DNA from: Bradyrhizobium ivorense
GTDB lineage: Bacteria; Pseudomonadota; Alphaproteobacteria; Rhizobiales; Xanthobacteraceae
Direction of reading: 5' to 3'
Assembly: GCF_900696085.1 (NCBI RefSeq)
Contig: NZ_CAADFC020000016.1
Coordinates: 62,001 to 126,000, forward strand
Length of the DNA stretch: 64,000 bases
Under the pieces are notes generated by a model. That model saw only the letters and a program-made list of their open reading frames with translations, had not been told where the DNA came from and did no database searches. The translations under genes and the position numbers were made by a program. Shown here piece by piece: positions 1 through 8,514 of the stretch; position 1 is the first letter of the stretch; every line of letters begins with the position of its first letter.

Positions 1-105
1 AACGACAAGCTCCCGGAATTCAAGCTCTGCGCCATCATCGATCGCGACCTGTTCCATCGCGCCCCTGGCCGCATCCCGCGCGGGGATGTGCTCGAGTTCG
101 GCTAG
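1..105 (+). CDS. 3' end of an unidentified gene (partial)
   Basis: The frame starting at base 1 is open for 34 codons and ends with TAG at 103-105. The tail ends in ...RGDVLEFG. The upstream part lies outside the window, so the start and the family cannot be judged. It stands 6 bases in front of the PAS_5 gene in the same direction and may share its transcript. I do not recognise the family from this tail alone. Confidence 0.5.
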   Translation, partial: NDKLPEFKLCAIIDRDLFHRAPGRIPRGDVLEFG

Positions 106-111
106 CCGATC

Positions 112-726
112 ATGTTCCAGAGTGCCGATCCATCGGTGGTCAAATCGATCACGCAGCGGGTGCTGCTGAACGCCTGGCTGCGCGCGCTGCGCCAGCCGAA
201 TGCCCTGCCCTTGCCGCGCGATTTCCGCACCGACGGCTCCGCCGACGAGCGTGCCGACATGATGGAATTCGACGTGATCGGCAGCGGGGACTCCGCGCGC
301 TTCCTGATCACGCAGGAAGGGACCAGGCTGGCGACGGCTTACGGCACCGAGCACATTGAGCCGGCGCAACGGGCCAACCGCTATCTGGATGATGCGATCG
401 GCCCCGAGCGTTACGCGGGCGTGATCCTGTCCTATCGGGCCTGCCTGGCGCGCAAGCGCCCGACCTATACGGTCGCGACGGTGCAGGACGCCGACGGCAA
501 GGACGTCTCGTATGAACGGCTGCTGCTGCCGTTCGGCCGCGGCGACAGCGTCGAGCACATCATCGGCTCCTACAAGGCGATCAGCATCGAGGGCGGCTTC
601 CGGCTGCGCAATCTGATGGGCGTGACGGCGAAGACCGTGCCCGTCGTCACGGTGCGCGCGGTGATCGACCGCGCCTTCGTTCCGGCGGCGCGGCCGGCCG
701 CACGCGATTCCATCGAGTTGATCTAA
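112..726 (+). CDS. PAS domain-containing protein (PAS_5 family)
   Basis: A 204-residue soluble protein. The early segment around WLRALRQPNALPLPRDF and the following acidic stretch resemble the PAS_5 family, which is common and multi-copy in Bradyrhizobium and relatives and consists of little more than one PAS-like domain. Such proteins are thought to sense or bind small ligands, but their partners are generally unknown. There is no signal peptide, membrane segment or attached kinase, cyclase or DNA-binding domain, so any signalling output must come from another protein. The start is the ATG just after the stop of the preceding gene; no strong Shine-Dalgarno is visible. Family assignment is from memory of the pattern, so moderate confidence. 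Confidence 0.7.
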   Translation: MFQSADPSVVKSITQRVLLNAWLRALRQPNALPLPRDFRTDGSADERADMMEFDVIGSGDSARFLITQEGTRLATAYGTEHIEPAQRANRYLDDAIGPERYAGVILSYRACLARKRPTYTVATVQDADGKDVSYERLLLPFGRGDSVEHIIGSYKAISIEGGFRLRNLMGVTAKTVPVVTVRAVIDRAFVPAARPAARDSIELI

Positions 727-746
727 GACGCGGAACGGCTGCGCGC

Positions 747-1601
747 TCAACGTTTCGGGTCGCGCCCGCGGATGCGGTCAAAGCCTTGCTTGATTGCGGC
801 GAAGCGCGCTTCGACGATCGGCTCAAATTCGAGATCGGTGAAGATATATGGCCAGTCGTTTTCGACGCCTTCGCGGACGAGTTCGCCGACATAGATGGGA
901 TCGATACCCTGAGAGACGCGTTCCCGGATCAGATTGATCCGCTCGGCAAGCGGGCCCGAAGTCGGCATGGCCCGGACCGCTCCCTCGAAGCGCTTGGGGA
1001 GATTTCGCCTTGAGTTCGTGATTTGGGTGCGGATGAACCCGGGACACAGCACCGATACGCCAATCCCGCGGGGAGCGAGTTCTTGCCGGAGTCCTTCGGA
1101 CAGCGCGACCACGCCGTACTTCGAAACGTTGTATGCCGTGCTTCCGCCTGAAATCAGGCCAGCGATCGAGGCTGTGGATACAATGTGTCCACCCTCGCCA
1201 TGCTGCTCGATCAACGGCCCGAAAATCTCGATCCCCCAAATGGTCGCCATCAGGTTGACGCCCAAGGTCCAATTCCACGACGCTTCGGTCCAGGTGCCAT
1301 AGGGCCCACCGCCACCGACGCCCGCGTTGTTGACGAGGATATGCACCTTGCCGTAGCGGGCGGTCGTGGCTTCGGCGGCCGCCACCAGTTCGGCTTTGAG
1401 TGAGACGTCCGCTTTCACGCCGTCGACATCGACGTTGGTGCGCCTCAGTTGTTCGAGCGCTGCGGACAGAGCCGCTTCCTCAATGTCGCAAAGCATGACC
1501 TTCGCCCCCGCCTGGGCGAAGGCGGTAGCGATCCCGAGTCCAATGCCTGACGCTGCACCGGTCACGAACGCGGTCTTTCCAGCGAGCTCCTTCACGCGCA
1601 T
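747..1601 (-). CDS. SDR family NAD(P)-dependent oxidoreductase
   Basis: A 284-residue classical short-chain dehydrogenase. The cofactor-binding TGAASGIG is at residues 14-21, NNAG at 91-94, the catalytic Ser near 145 and YNVSK at 157-161, so the catalytic set is complete. A D at about residue 39 after the second strand hints at NAD(H) preference. I chose the ATG at 1601 because the Rossmann fold begins directly after it; the open frame continues 19 codons further upstream with an unrelated-looking peptide. The C-terminal part (about 200-284) is longer than in minimal SDRs and resembles the class annotated as SDR oxidoreductases of unknown substrate. It is transcribed convergently with the PAS_5 gene. 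The substrate cannot be told. Confidence 0.88.
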   Translation of the reverse strand: MRVKELAGKTAFVTGAASGIGLGIATAFAQAGAKVMLCDIEEAALSAALEQLRRTNVDVDGVKADVSLKAELVAAAEATTARYGKVHILVNNAGVGGGGPYGTWTEASWNWTLGVNLMATIWGIEIFGPLIEQHGEGGHIVSTASIAGLISGGSTAYNVSKYGVVALSEGLRQELAPRGIGVSVLCPGFIRTQITNSRRNLPKRFEGAVRAMPTSGPLAERINLIRERVSQGIDPIYVGELVREGVENDWPYIFTDLEFEPIVEARFAAIKQGFDRIRGRDPKR

Positions 1602-1746
1602 TCTCCCATGTGCAAGCGGACACCCTGACCCCAAGCGACGGATGTCACCGGACGCCATATCAGCGCACTTTCAGGCGATTGGGAAGCGTGCGGGATATCC
1701 GCGTCTGGCCGTTCCGGAATTTATGAGTGCGCGCGGGCTCTTCGAC

Positions 1747-2121
1747 TTAATTCTTCTTGCGCGCCTTCGCCGGCACTTCCTTGCCGTAGAGATCCGGCTT
1801 GAAGCCGACCACACGTTTCGACCCGAGGTCGAGCACCGGACGCTTGATCATCGACGGCTGCTCGGCCATCAGCGCCAGCGCCTTGCGCTCGTTGAGGCCT
1901 TCCTTGTCGGCGTCGGGCAGCTTCTTGAAAGTGGTGCCGGCGCGGTTGAGCAGCGTTTCCCAGCCGACCTCGTCGCTCCACTGCTTCAGCTTGTCCTTGC
2001 CGATGCCGGCCGCCTTGTAGTCGTGAAACTCGTAGGCGACGCCGTGGTCGTCGAGCCAGGCCCGCGCCTTCTTCATGGTGTCGCAGTTCTTGATGCCGTA
2101 GATCGTGATGCTCACTGCCAT
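1747..2121 (-). CDS. ArsC/Spx-family reductase (YffB-like)
   Basis: A 124-residue protein with the thioredoxin-like ArsC fold: strand MAVSITIYGIKNCDT with a single N-terminal active-site Cys at residue 13, and the family's K-R-P element (MIKRPVLD) near residue 90. Proteobacterial members of this type (YffB) are glutathione-dependent thiol reductases of uncertain substrate rather than proven arsenate reductases. No other ars genes lie nearby, so I avoid the symbol arsC. The ATG at 2121 is preferred to the longer open frame starting at 2220, because the conserved fold begins right at this methionine and the extra 33 codons look like non-coding translation. Confidence 0.85.
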   Translation of the reverse strand: MAVSITIYGIKNCDTMKKARAWLDDHGVAYEFHDYKAAGIGKDKLKQWSDEVGWETLLNRAGTTFKKLPDADKEGLNERKALALMAEQPSMIKRPVLDLGSKRVVGFKPDLYGKEVPAKARKKN

Positions 2122-2216
2122 TCCCCGCACGCGTTGCGAGCCGTGGAAGCTAGCCCCACGGCAGGCGCCGCGCCAGACCGGATGCAGCCGCTCTCCACAC
2201 CGATCTTGGCGTTGCC

Positions 2217-2726
2217 TCAATGCGCATAATGCGTGAACACGAAGTCGAAGTCCTTGGCGTGCGCTTCGTGACAGGCAAAGCAGGTCTCGTGCTGGGCGGC
2301 ATCGACCGGCTTGCCGTCGATGAAGCGGCCAAAGCCCCAGCCGCCGGTTGCGGCATATTTCACGGAGTCCTTGACCATGACCTGGACGGTGGTCGCCGGT
2401 CCCGTGACGAAGGCGCCGTTGAGGCCGTCAACCGGCTTGCGCTTCCAGGCCAGCTTAACCAGCGTGGTGCCATCGGGGAACGGCGTCTTGTTGTCCTGAT
2501 AGGCCTTCACGGCGGTGGCATTGCCGACGACGCCGCGCAACTCGTCGAGCCCGGTCTCCTCGCCGACCGCAATCAGCTTCCAGTCGCGATAGCCGGCGGG
2601 AATTTTCACCCCGAAGATCGGTGCTGCCGACGCCGCATCGTCGGCATGTCCGACAGCGAACGGCAATGACGCGGTGATGCAGGCTGCCGCGATCGCGGCA
2701 GCTGCCCATTTCAAACTCAGTGTCAT
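2217..2726 (-). CDS. cytochrome P460 family protein
   Basis: A 169-residue exported protein. Residues 1-28 form a signal peptide with a likely cleavage after GHA. The mature part resembles the cytochrome P460 family and ends with CFACHEAHAKDFDF, where CFACH (149-153) is the covalent haem c attachment motif near the C terminus, as in P460 proteins. Known P460 enzymes oxidise hydroxylamine, but many homologues in heterotrophs have no shown activity. It lies 21 bases downstream of the Tat-exported hydrolase on the same strand, so both are probably one operon acting in the periplasm. Dependence on cytochrome c maturation is inferred. Confidence 0.82.
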   Translation of the reverse strand: MTLSLKWAAAAIAAACITASLPFAVGHADDAASAAPIFGVKIPAGYRDWKLIAVGEETGLDELRGVVGNATAVKAYQDNKTPFPDGTTLVKLAWKRKPVDGLNGAFVTGPATTVQVMVKDSVKYAATGGWGFGRFIDGKPVDAAQHETCFACHEAHAKDFDFVFTHYAH

Positions 2727-2747
2727 GGTTTCGTTGCCTGCGCCTGC

Positions 2748-3788
2748 TCAGAGCTTGCTGACGTCGATGATCGCCTGGGTGAATTCCTGCGGCGCTTCCT
2801 GCGGCAGGTTGTGGCCGATGCCGCCGGGCAGCTGGCGATGCTGATAGTGCCCGGAAAATTTCTTGGCATAGGCGGCGGGCTCCGGATGCGGCGCGCCGTT
2901 GGCATCGCCCTCCATCGTGATGGTCGGGATCGCGATGACGGGCGCCTGCGCCAGCGTCTTCTCGAACGCATCGTACTTCGCCTCACCCTCGGCGAGGCCG
3001 AGCCGCCAGCGGTAATTGTGGATCACGATGTCGACATGATCGGGATTGTCGAAGGCAACCGCGCTGCGGTCGTAGGTGGCGTCGTCGAACTTCCACTGCG
3101 GCGAGGCCAGCTGCCAGATCAGCTTGGCGAAATCGTGCCGGTTCTTGGCATAGCCTTCGCGGCCGCGCTCGGTCGCAAAATAGAACTGGTACCACCATTG
3201 CAGCTCGGCCTTCGGCGGCAGCGGCATCTTGCCGGCAGCCTGGCTGCCGATCAGGTAGCCGCTCACCGACACCATCGCCTTGCAGCGCTCGGGCCACAGC
3301 ACGGCCATGATGTTGGCGGTGCGCGCGCCCCAATCATAGCCGCCGAGCACGGCCTTCTCGATCTTCAGCGCATCCATCAGTGCGATGATGTCGGCGGAGA
3401 CCGCGACCGGCTGGCCGCTGCGCATGGTGTCGCCGGAGAGGAAGCGCGTCGGGCCATAGCCGCGCAGATGCGGCACGATCACCCGGTAGCCGGCCTCGGC
3501 CAGCGCCGGCGCGACGTCGGCGTAGCTGTGGATGTCATAGGGCCAGCCGTGCAGCAGGATCACGGCGGGACCTGAGGCCGGACCTATCTCGACATAGCCG
3601 ACATCGAGCACGCCGGCGTTGATCTGCTTGACCGGACCGATCGAGGTGTGGGCGCCGGCCTTGATCGCAGGAAGCGCCGCCTTGGTCTGGGCGCGCGCCG
3701 ATCCGAACAGGCCGAACTTGGCCGCAACGACGGTCCCCGCGGCGATGCCGAGGAAGTGACGGCGCTGTTGATTGATGGATGGCGACAT
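2748..3788 (-). CDS. alpha/beta hydrolase, epoxide hydrolase-like, Tat-exported
   Basis: A 346-residue protein beginning with a twin-arginine signal: RR at residues 9-10 followed by a hydrophobic stretch ending in SARAQ. The hydrolase domain has HGWPY (oxyanion region), the nucleophile elbow GGYDWG with Asp rather than Ser, and a late GIGHNLPQE containing the catalytic His. An Asp nucleophile is typical of epoxide hydrolases and haloalkane dehalogenases. The ATG at 3788 is preceded by a strong AAGGAG, so the 44 upstream codons of open frame are discarded. It is followed by the P460 gene in the same direction. The substrate is unknown. Confidence 0.85.
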   Translation of the reverse strand: MSPSINQQRRHFLGIAAGTVVAAKFGLFGSARAQTKAALPAIKAGAHTSIGPVKQINAGVLDVGYVEIGPASGPAVILLHGWPYDIHSYADVAPALAEAGYRVIVPHLRGYGPTRFLSGDTMRSGQPVAVSADIIALMDALKIEKAVLGGYDWGARTANIMAVLWPERCKAMVSVSGYLIGSQAAGKMPLPPKAELQWWYQFYFATERGREGYAKNRHDFAKLIWQLASPQWKFDDATYDRSAVAFDNPDHVDIVIHNYRWRLGLAEGEAKYDAFEKTLAQAPVIAIPTITMEGDANGAPHPEPAAYAKKFSGHYQHRQLPGGIGHNLPQEAPQEFTQAIIDVSKL

Positions 3789-3952
3789 GGCGATCTCCTT
3801 AAGTCTGGTGTCGCGGCAAGTTATGCCAGAGCCGGGACGGCTGCGCTTTGAGACGACGTGGACTTGGCCTTCAGGGCGTCGTGATTTTTGCTTGTCCGCG
3901 GCTGTGCTAGGTTCCGCCACCTGCCAAGCGACCGGCCGCCGGATCTTCTGAT

Positions 3953-5497
3953 TTGCCCTATCGTTTCAACGACTTCACCCTTGATCCCGAGCGCCGGGAG
4001 CTGCGCCGCGGCGGCGCGCTGGTGGCGGTCGAGCCGCAGGTGTTCGATCTGCTCGAGTTCCTGATTGGCGCCCGCGACCGCGTGGTCAGCCGCGACGAGG
4101 TGCTGGCTGCCGTCTGGCAGGGCCGGATCGTCTCGGAAGCGACACTGAGCAGCCGGGTCAACGCCGCGCGGAGCGCGATCGGCGACAATGGCGAGGAGCA
4201 GCGGCTGATCCGCACCCTGCCGCGCAAGGGCCTCCGTTTTGTCGGCGAGGTCAGGGAGAACGCCGCGCCTGATCGTCCGATCGCGGAGAGCAAGCGGCCG
4301 AGCGAGGGTCCCTCGATCGCGGTGCTGCCCTTCACCAATATGAGCGGCGACCCCGAGCAGGACTATTTCGCCGATGGGATCGCCGAGGACATCACCACCG
4401 CGCTGGCCCGCTGCAGCCGGCTGACCGTGATCGCGCGCAACTCCGCTTTCACCTACAAGGGCAAGGCGGTCGATATCCGCCAGGTCGGCCGCGAGCTCGG
4501 CGTGTTCTATGTGCTGGAGGGCAGCGTCCGCCGCGGCGGCAATCGCTTGCGGATCACCGGACAGCTGATCGACGCGGTCTCCGGCGCGCATCTGTGGGCC
4601 GACCGCTTCGACGGCGCGGCGGATGATGTGTTCGAGCTGCAGGACCGCATCACCGAAAGCGTGGTCGGCGCGATCGAGCCGACGCTGCATGTGGCGGAGG
4701 CCGACCGGCGCCGTAGCGCGCCGCCCGAGACGCTCGATGCCTACGACCTGCTGCTGCGCGCCTACAGCCTGCGCTACGAATTCACGCCCGAGAGCATGGC
4801 TGCTGCGATCGACTGCCTCGATCAGGCGCTGGCGCTCGATGGCGCCTACGCACCTGCACTGGCGGCCTCGGCCTATTGCTATGCGATGCGCCACGTCCAG
4901 GGCTGGCTGGTGCCCGATGACGCCTATCGCGAGCGCGCGGTGGCGCAGGCCTGGCGCGCGGTCGAGCTCGCGCCCAGCGATGCGCAGGTGCTGTGGATGG
5001 CGGCGTTCGCGATCTGGAACATGGCCGACGAGATCGAGCCGGCGCGCGAATTGTTCGAGCGCTCGCTTGCGATCAACCCGAACTCGGCGATGGCGCTGAC
5101 GCTGGGCGGCTGGATCGAGGCGATGCGCGGCAACCAGGCCACCGGCCGCGCCATGATCGAGCGCGCGCAGCGGCTGAACCCGCGCGACCCGCGCGGCTGG
5201 TTCGCCGCCGCGGCGCTGGCGATCTGCGCCGTGCTCGACGGCAACTTTGCCGAAGCGGTGAGCTGGGCGGACAAGGCGCTGGCACAGAACCGCCGCTTCG
5301 CGGTGGCGCTGCGCGTCCTGATCGTGGCGCTGGTCAAGACCGGCGACACCGAGCGCGCGACCCAGACCGCGCGCGAGCTGCTCAAGGTCGATCCGGAGTT
5401 TTCGATTGCCACGTTCCTGTCGCGGATTCCGTTCCCGGTCGAGGCGATGTCCAGGACCTATGTCGAGACGCTGAAGGCGGCCGGCGTCCCGGACTGA
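3953..5497 (+). CDS. CadC-like winged-helix regulator with TolB-N-like and TPR domains
   Basis: A 514-residue protein. Residues 1-95 are an OmpR/PhoB-type winged helix (FTLDPERRELRRGG, then VSRDEVLAAVW and LPRKGLRF). Residues about 115-230 match the domain found after such helices in rhizobial adenylate-cyclase-like regulators (SIAVLPFTNMSGDPEQDYFA and GSVRRGGNRLRITGQLID), a TolB N-terminal-like fold. From about 260 to 500 there are TPR-like helices. No membrane segment is obvious, unlike true CadC. The start is TTG at 3953; no ATG fits the domain start. It is divergent from the hydrolase/P460 operon with a 164-base gap and may regulate it, but that is only inference. Confidence 0.82.
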   Translation: MPYRFNDFTLDPERRELRRGGALVAVEPQVFDLLEFLIGARDRVVSRDEVLAAVWQGRIVSEATLSSRVNAARSAIGDNGEEQRLIRTLPRKGLRFVGEVRENAAPDRPIAESKRPSEGPSIAVLPFTNMSGDPEQDYFADGIAEDITTALARCSRLTVIARNSAFTYKGKAVDIRQVGRELGVFYVLEGSVRRGGNRLRITGQLIDAVSGAHLWADRFDGAADDVFELQDRITESVVGAIEPTLHVAEADRRRSAPPETLDAYDLLLRAYSLRYEFTPESMAAAIDCLDQALALDGAYAPALAASAYCYAMRHVQGWLVPDDAYRERAVAQAWRAVELAPSDAQVLWMAAFAIWNMADEIEPARELFERSLAINPNSAMALTLGGWIEAMRGNQATGRAMIERAQRLNPRDPRGWFAAAALAICAVLDGNFAEAVSWADKALAQNRRFAVALRVLIVALVKTGDTERATQTARELLKVDPEFSIATFLSRIPFPVEAMSRTYVETLKAAGVPD

Positions 5498-5503
5498 TGC
5501 TGC

Positions 5504-6832
5504 TCAGCCGCCCCCACCCGGCTCCAGCGCCTCGCCGAGTTCGATCGGATGCGCCATGGTCTCGTGCAGCGCGTCCTTGTCGAGCTCGCCCTCGGACAGG
5601 CTGATCACGACGCAGGCAACGCCGTTGCCGATCAGATTGGTCAGCGCGCGGCACTCGCTCATGAACTTGTCGATGCCGACCAGGATCGCGATCGACTGGA
5701 TCGGGATATCAGGCACGATCGACAGCGTCGCCGCCAGCGTGATGAAGCCCGCACCGGTGACGCCGGAGGCGCCCTTCGAGGTGATCATGGCGATGCCCAG
5801 AATGCCGAGCTCCTGCCAAATCGTCAGATGGGTGTTGGTGGCCTGCGCCAGGAACAGCGTCGCCAGCGTCATGTAGATGTTGGTGCCGTCGAGGTTGAAG
5901 CTGTAGCCGGTCGGGATCACGAGGCCGACCACCGAGCGCGAGGCGCCGAGATGCTCCATCTTCTGGATCATCTGCGGCAGCACCGTCTCCGACGACGAGG
6001 TGCCGAGCACGATCAAGAGCTCGTCCTTGATATAGGCGATGAAGCGGATGATCGAGAAGCCCGACAGCCGCGCGATCGCGCCGAGCACGATCAGCACGAA
6101 CAGGACGCTGGTGAGATAGAAGGTGCCGATCAGCGCCGCCAGATTCACCAGCGAGCCGAGGCCGTAGGCGCCGACGGTGAAGGCCATGGCGCCGAATGCG
6201 CCGAGCGGCGCGAGGCGGACGATCATGCGGATAATGCCGAAGAACATCTTTGCGGCGGTGTCGACCGCCGCCGCGATCGGCTCGCCGACCTTGCCCATGA
6301 ACACGATGGCAAAGCCCGACAGGATCGAGATCAGCAGCACCTGCAGCAGGTCGCCGCGCGCCACCGCGCCGAAATAGCTGTCCGGAATGATCGCCAGCAG
6401 ATGGTGGACGATGCCCTGCTCCTTGGCCTGCGTCACGTAGGTGGAGACCGACTTCGGATCGATCGTGGCCGGATCGATGTTGAAGCCGTGGCCGGGCTGC
6501 AGCAATTCGCCGACCAGGAGGCCGATCGCCAGCGCCACTGTCGAGACCGTTTCGAAATAAATCAGCGCCTTCAATCCGACGCGGCCGACGCGCTTGAGGT
6601 CGCCCATCGAGGAGATGCCGTGCACCACGGTGCAGAAGATCACCGGCGCGATCATCATCTTGATCAGCGCGATGAAGCCGTCGCCGAGCGGCTTCAGCTC
6701 CTTGCCGAGGTCGGGGTAGAAGTAGCCGACCAGCACGCCCGCGAAGATCGCGATCAGCACCTGAATGTAGAGGATCTTGTACCAGGGCTGGTGTTGGTGA
6801 TGGGCAACGGGCTTGATTGCGGCTGTGGTCAT
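5504..6832 (-). CDS. dctA: C4-dicarboxylate:cation symporter DctA
   Basis: A 442-residue member of the dicarboxylate/amino acid:cation symporter family with about eight membrane helices and two re-entrant loops. Diagnostic segments are the serine-rich GTSSSETVLPQM loop and SFNLDGTNIYM, which carries the NxDGT motif. It imports succinate, fumarate and malate across the inner membrane and in rhizobia feeds bacteroids. The ATG at 6832 gives the usual N terminus; the frame extends upstream without support. The dctB/dctD genes are not in this window, and no convincing sigma-54 site was found upstream. A 14-bp direct repeat spaced 20 bp lies in the divergent region (6904-6937). Confidence 0.93.
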   Translation of the reverse strand: MTTAAIKPVAHHQHQPWYKILYIQVLIAIFAGVLVGYFYPDLGKELKPLGDGFIALIKMMIAPVIFCTVVHGISSMGDLKRVGRVGLKALIYFETVSTVALAIGLLVGELLQPGHGFNIDPATIDPKSVSTYVTQAKEQGIVHHLLAIIPDSYFGAVARGDLLQVLLISILSGFAIVFMGKVGEPIAAAVDTAAKMFFGIIRMIVRLAPLGAFGAMAFTVGAYGLGSLVNLAALIGTFYLTSVLFVLIVLGAIARLSGFSIIRFIAYIKDELLIVLGTSSSETVLPQMIQKMEHLGASRSVVGLVIPTGYSFNLDGTNIYMTLATLFLAQATNTHLTIWQELGILGIAMITSKGASGVTGAGFITLAATLSIVPDIPIQSIAILVGIDKFMSECRALTNLIGNGVACVVISLSEGELDKDALHETMAHPIELGEALEPGGGG

Positions 6833-6903
6833 GAGGTGCCCCGGGCTGGCTCTAACTCGACTGGTGGTGTCATCTTGGCGGAGCGGCGCACAGGCGACAA
6901 TGC

Positions 6904-6937
6904 CCATTCTTGCTCACTGCATGCCATTCTTGCTCAC
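6904..6937. repeat. direct repeat in the dctA / DUF5993 divergent region
   Basis: CCATTCTTGCTCAC occurs at 6904-6917 and again at 6924-6937, a period of exactly 20 bp, about two helical turns. It lies between the divergent starts of dctA (6832) and the DUF5993 gene (7030). The spacing suits a dimeric regulator bound to one DNA face, but no regulator can be named. Confidence 0.45.
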
Positions 6938-7029
6938 CGTCGCGCAAGGACGACAAGGCACTGGGTTCGCACCAGTGCGAGCACGAATCTGGCATATAGT
7001 GCGGGCAAGCTGGCATCGGGGGGCAATGG

Positions 7030-7188
7030 ATGGAATTCACGATACTGTTTCTTGCCATTACGATCGTCATGCTGGTTGCGTGGCGAGGTCCGCGTCCGCT
7101 CGCAGTCGGCCTGTTCGCAGTGGTGCTGATCGGCTGTGTCGCGACCTTCCTGCACCACGCCACCGACCGGCTCAACCTGTCGTTCTAG
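7030..7188 (+). CDS. DUF5993 family small membrane protein
   Basis: A 52-residue protein beginning MEFTILFLAITIVML and ending HHATDRLNLSF. It has two hydrophobic segments (about 3-17 and 23-42) split by WRGPRP. It fits the DUF5993 family, short membrane proteins found directly in front of disulfide-bond formation protein B. The stop is 9 bases before the dsbB ATG, so the two are surely co-transcribed. A role in helping DsbB is inferred from this linkage alone. An out-of-frame ATG lies 4 bases upstream; I chose the start at 7030 because that frame gives the conserved protein. Confidence 0.8.
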   Translation: MEFTILFLAITIVMLVAWRGPRPLAVGLFAVVLIGCVATFLHHATDRLNLSF

Positions 7189-7197
7189 GGGCCGGCC

Positions 7198-7752
7198 ATG
7201 ACCGACACGCAGGCCACGACGTTGAATGCGCTCGCGCTGTACGGCGTTGCGCTAGTGCTGGCTGCGGCCTTCGCCGCCCAGTTCCTGCTGCACGAGCTGC
7301 CCTGCCCGCTGTGTCTCTTGCAGCGCATCCTGTTCGCGATGCTGGCGGTCGGTCCGATCCTCAATGTTCGCTTCGGGCCGCGGCCGAGCCACTACGCGCT
7401 GTCGCTGCTGACGGCGGTCGCGGGCGCCGTCGTCTCGACACGGCAGGTGCTGCTGCACATCCTCCCTGGAGATGCCGGTTACGGATCGGCACTGCTCGGC
7501 TATCACTACTACAGTTGGGCGCTGATCGGCTTCGTCGCGGCCATCGTCCTGCTCGCGATCATGCTGCTGTTCGACCGCCAGTTCGATCACCGCGCGACGC
7601 AGGTGCAACCGCCCAGCCGCTTCGCGCAAGGCGCGGTGTGGCTCGTAACCGGACTGACGGCGCTGAACGTGATCTCCACTTTGCTCGAATGCGGCTTTGG
7701 CGCCTGCGCCGACAATCCCGTTGTCTATGAGCTGCTCAGGTCGGGCGCTTAG
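7198..7752 (+). CDS. dsbB: disulfide bond formation protein B
   Basis: A 184-residue inner-membrane protein with four predicted membrane helices. The quinone-linked active site CPLC is at residues 36-39 (LPCPLCLLQR). A second Cys pair (C165 and C170, ECGFGAC) lies near the C terminus, farther along than in E. coli DsbB. It would pass electrons from DsbA-like proteins to ubiquinone. No dsbA gene is nearby. Its 3' end overlaps the convergent GST gene by 17 bases. Confidence 0.88.
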   Translation: MTDTQATTLNALALYGVALVLAAAFAAQFLLHELPCPLCLLQRILFAMLAVGPILNVRFGPRPSHYALSLLTAVAGAVVSTRQVLLHILPGDAGYGSALLGYHYYSWALIGFVAAIVLLAIMLLFDRQFDHRATQVQPPSRFAQGAVWLVTGLTALNVISTLLECGFGACADNPVVYELLRSGA

Positions 7753-8443
7753 GAATATTCAGGCCGCGCTCCACGGCCGGCCGCTTGAGGGCGCGCTCGA
7801 GCCAGCCGGCGACATGCTTGAACTGATCGAACTCGACCAGCTCGCGTGCACCGTAGAAGCCGATCAGATTGCGCACCCAACCGATCATCGAGACGTCGGC
7901 GATCGAGTATTCGTCGTCCATGAACCACTGCCGCCCGGCGAGGTGCGTCTCCATCACGCCGAGCAGGCGCTTCGATTCGTCGACGTAGCGCTGCAGCGGC
8001 CGCTTGTCCTCAAAATCCTTGCCGGCGAATTTGTGGAAGAAGCCGACCTGGCCGAACATCGGGCCGATGCCGCCCATCTGGAAATGCACCCACTGGATGG
8101 CCTGATAGCGGCGCGCGGCATCTGATGGCAGCAGCTCGCCGGTCTTCTCGGCGAGATATTGCAGGATGGCGCCGGACTCGAACAGCGGCAGCGGCTGGCC
8201 GCCGGGACCATCGGGATCGATGATCGCGGGGATCCTGCCGTTCGGATTCAGCGATAGGAATTCCGGCGTCTTCTGGTCGTCCTTGCCGAAGTCGACCAGA
8301 TGCACCTCGTAGGGCAGCCCGATCTCCTCCAGCATGATCGAGACCTTCACCCCGTTCGGCGTCGGCAGCGAATAGAGCTGCAGGCGATCCGGATGCCGGG
8401 CGGGCCAACGTTTGGTGATTGGAAAAGCCGAGAGGTCGGTCAT
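7736..8443 (-). CDS. glutathione S-transferase family protein (YfcG/YghU-like)
   Basis: A 235-residue GST. The N-terminal thioredoxin-like domain has LQLYSLPTPNGVKVSIMLEE, where TPNG is typical of the disulfide-bond oxidoreductase group (YfcG/YghU) with a Thr/Asn active site in place of Tyr or Ser. The NPNGRIPAI segment carries the cis-Pro, followed by ESGAILQYLAE. The helical domain fills residues about 105-230. The ATG at 8443 is chosen because the fold starts right after it, though the frame runs on upstream. It overlaps dsbB tail-to-tail. A role in glutathione-dependent disulfide reduction is likely. Confidence 0.87.
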   Translation of the reverse strand: MTDLSAFPITKRWPARHPDRLQLYSLPTPNGVKVSIMLEEIGLPYEVHLVDFGKDDQKTPEFLSLNPNGRIPAIIDPDGPGGQPLPLFESGAILQYLAEKTGELLPSDAARRYQAIQWVHFQMGGIGPMFGQVGFFHKFAGKDFEDKRPLQRYVDESKRLLGVMETHLAGRQWFMDDEYSIADVSMIGWVRNLIGFYGARELVEFDQFKHVAGWLERALKRPAVERGLNIPKRPT

Positions 8444-8514
8444 GTCGATGTCTTTGCCTGATTGCGCTTGGGTGATTAGTGTAGGGGCCTCGATGCCAGC
8501 CGCAAGGGCCGCAC

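Noticed and set aside
3821..4894. Minus-strand reading frame of 357 codons
   Set aside because: Antisense to the winged-helix/TPR regulator, whose motifs are clear; no motif on this strand.
6833..7029. Sigma-54 promoter for dctA, as in Rhizobium
   Set aside because: TGGCAT is present but no TTGC follows at the required distance, and no dctBD genes are nearby.
5549..7129. Plus-strand reading frame of 526 codons
   Set aside because: Lies opposite dctA and ends with the wrong frame of the DUF5993 gene; a by-product of GC-rich codon use.
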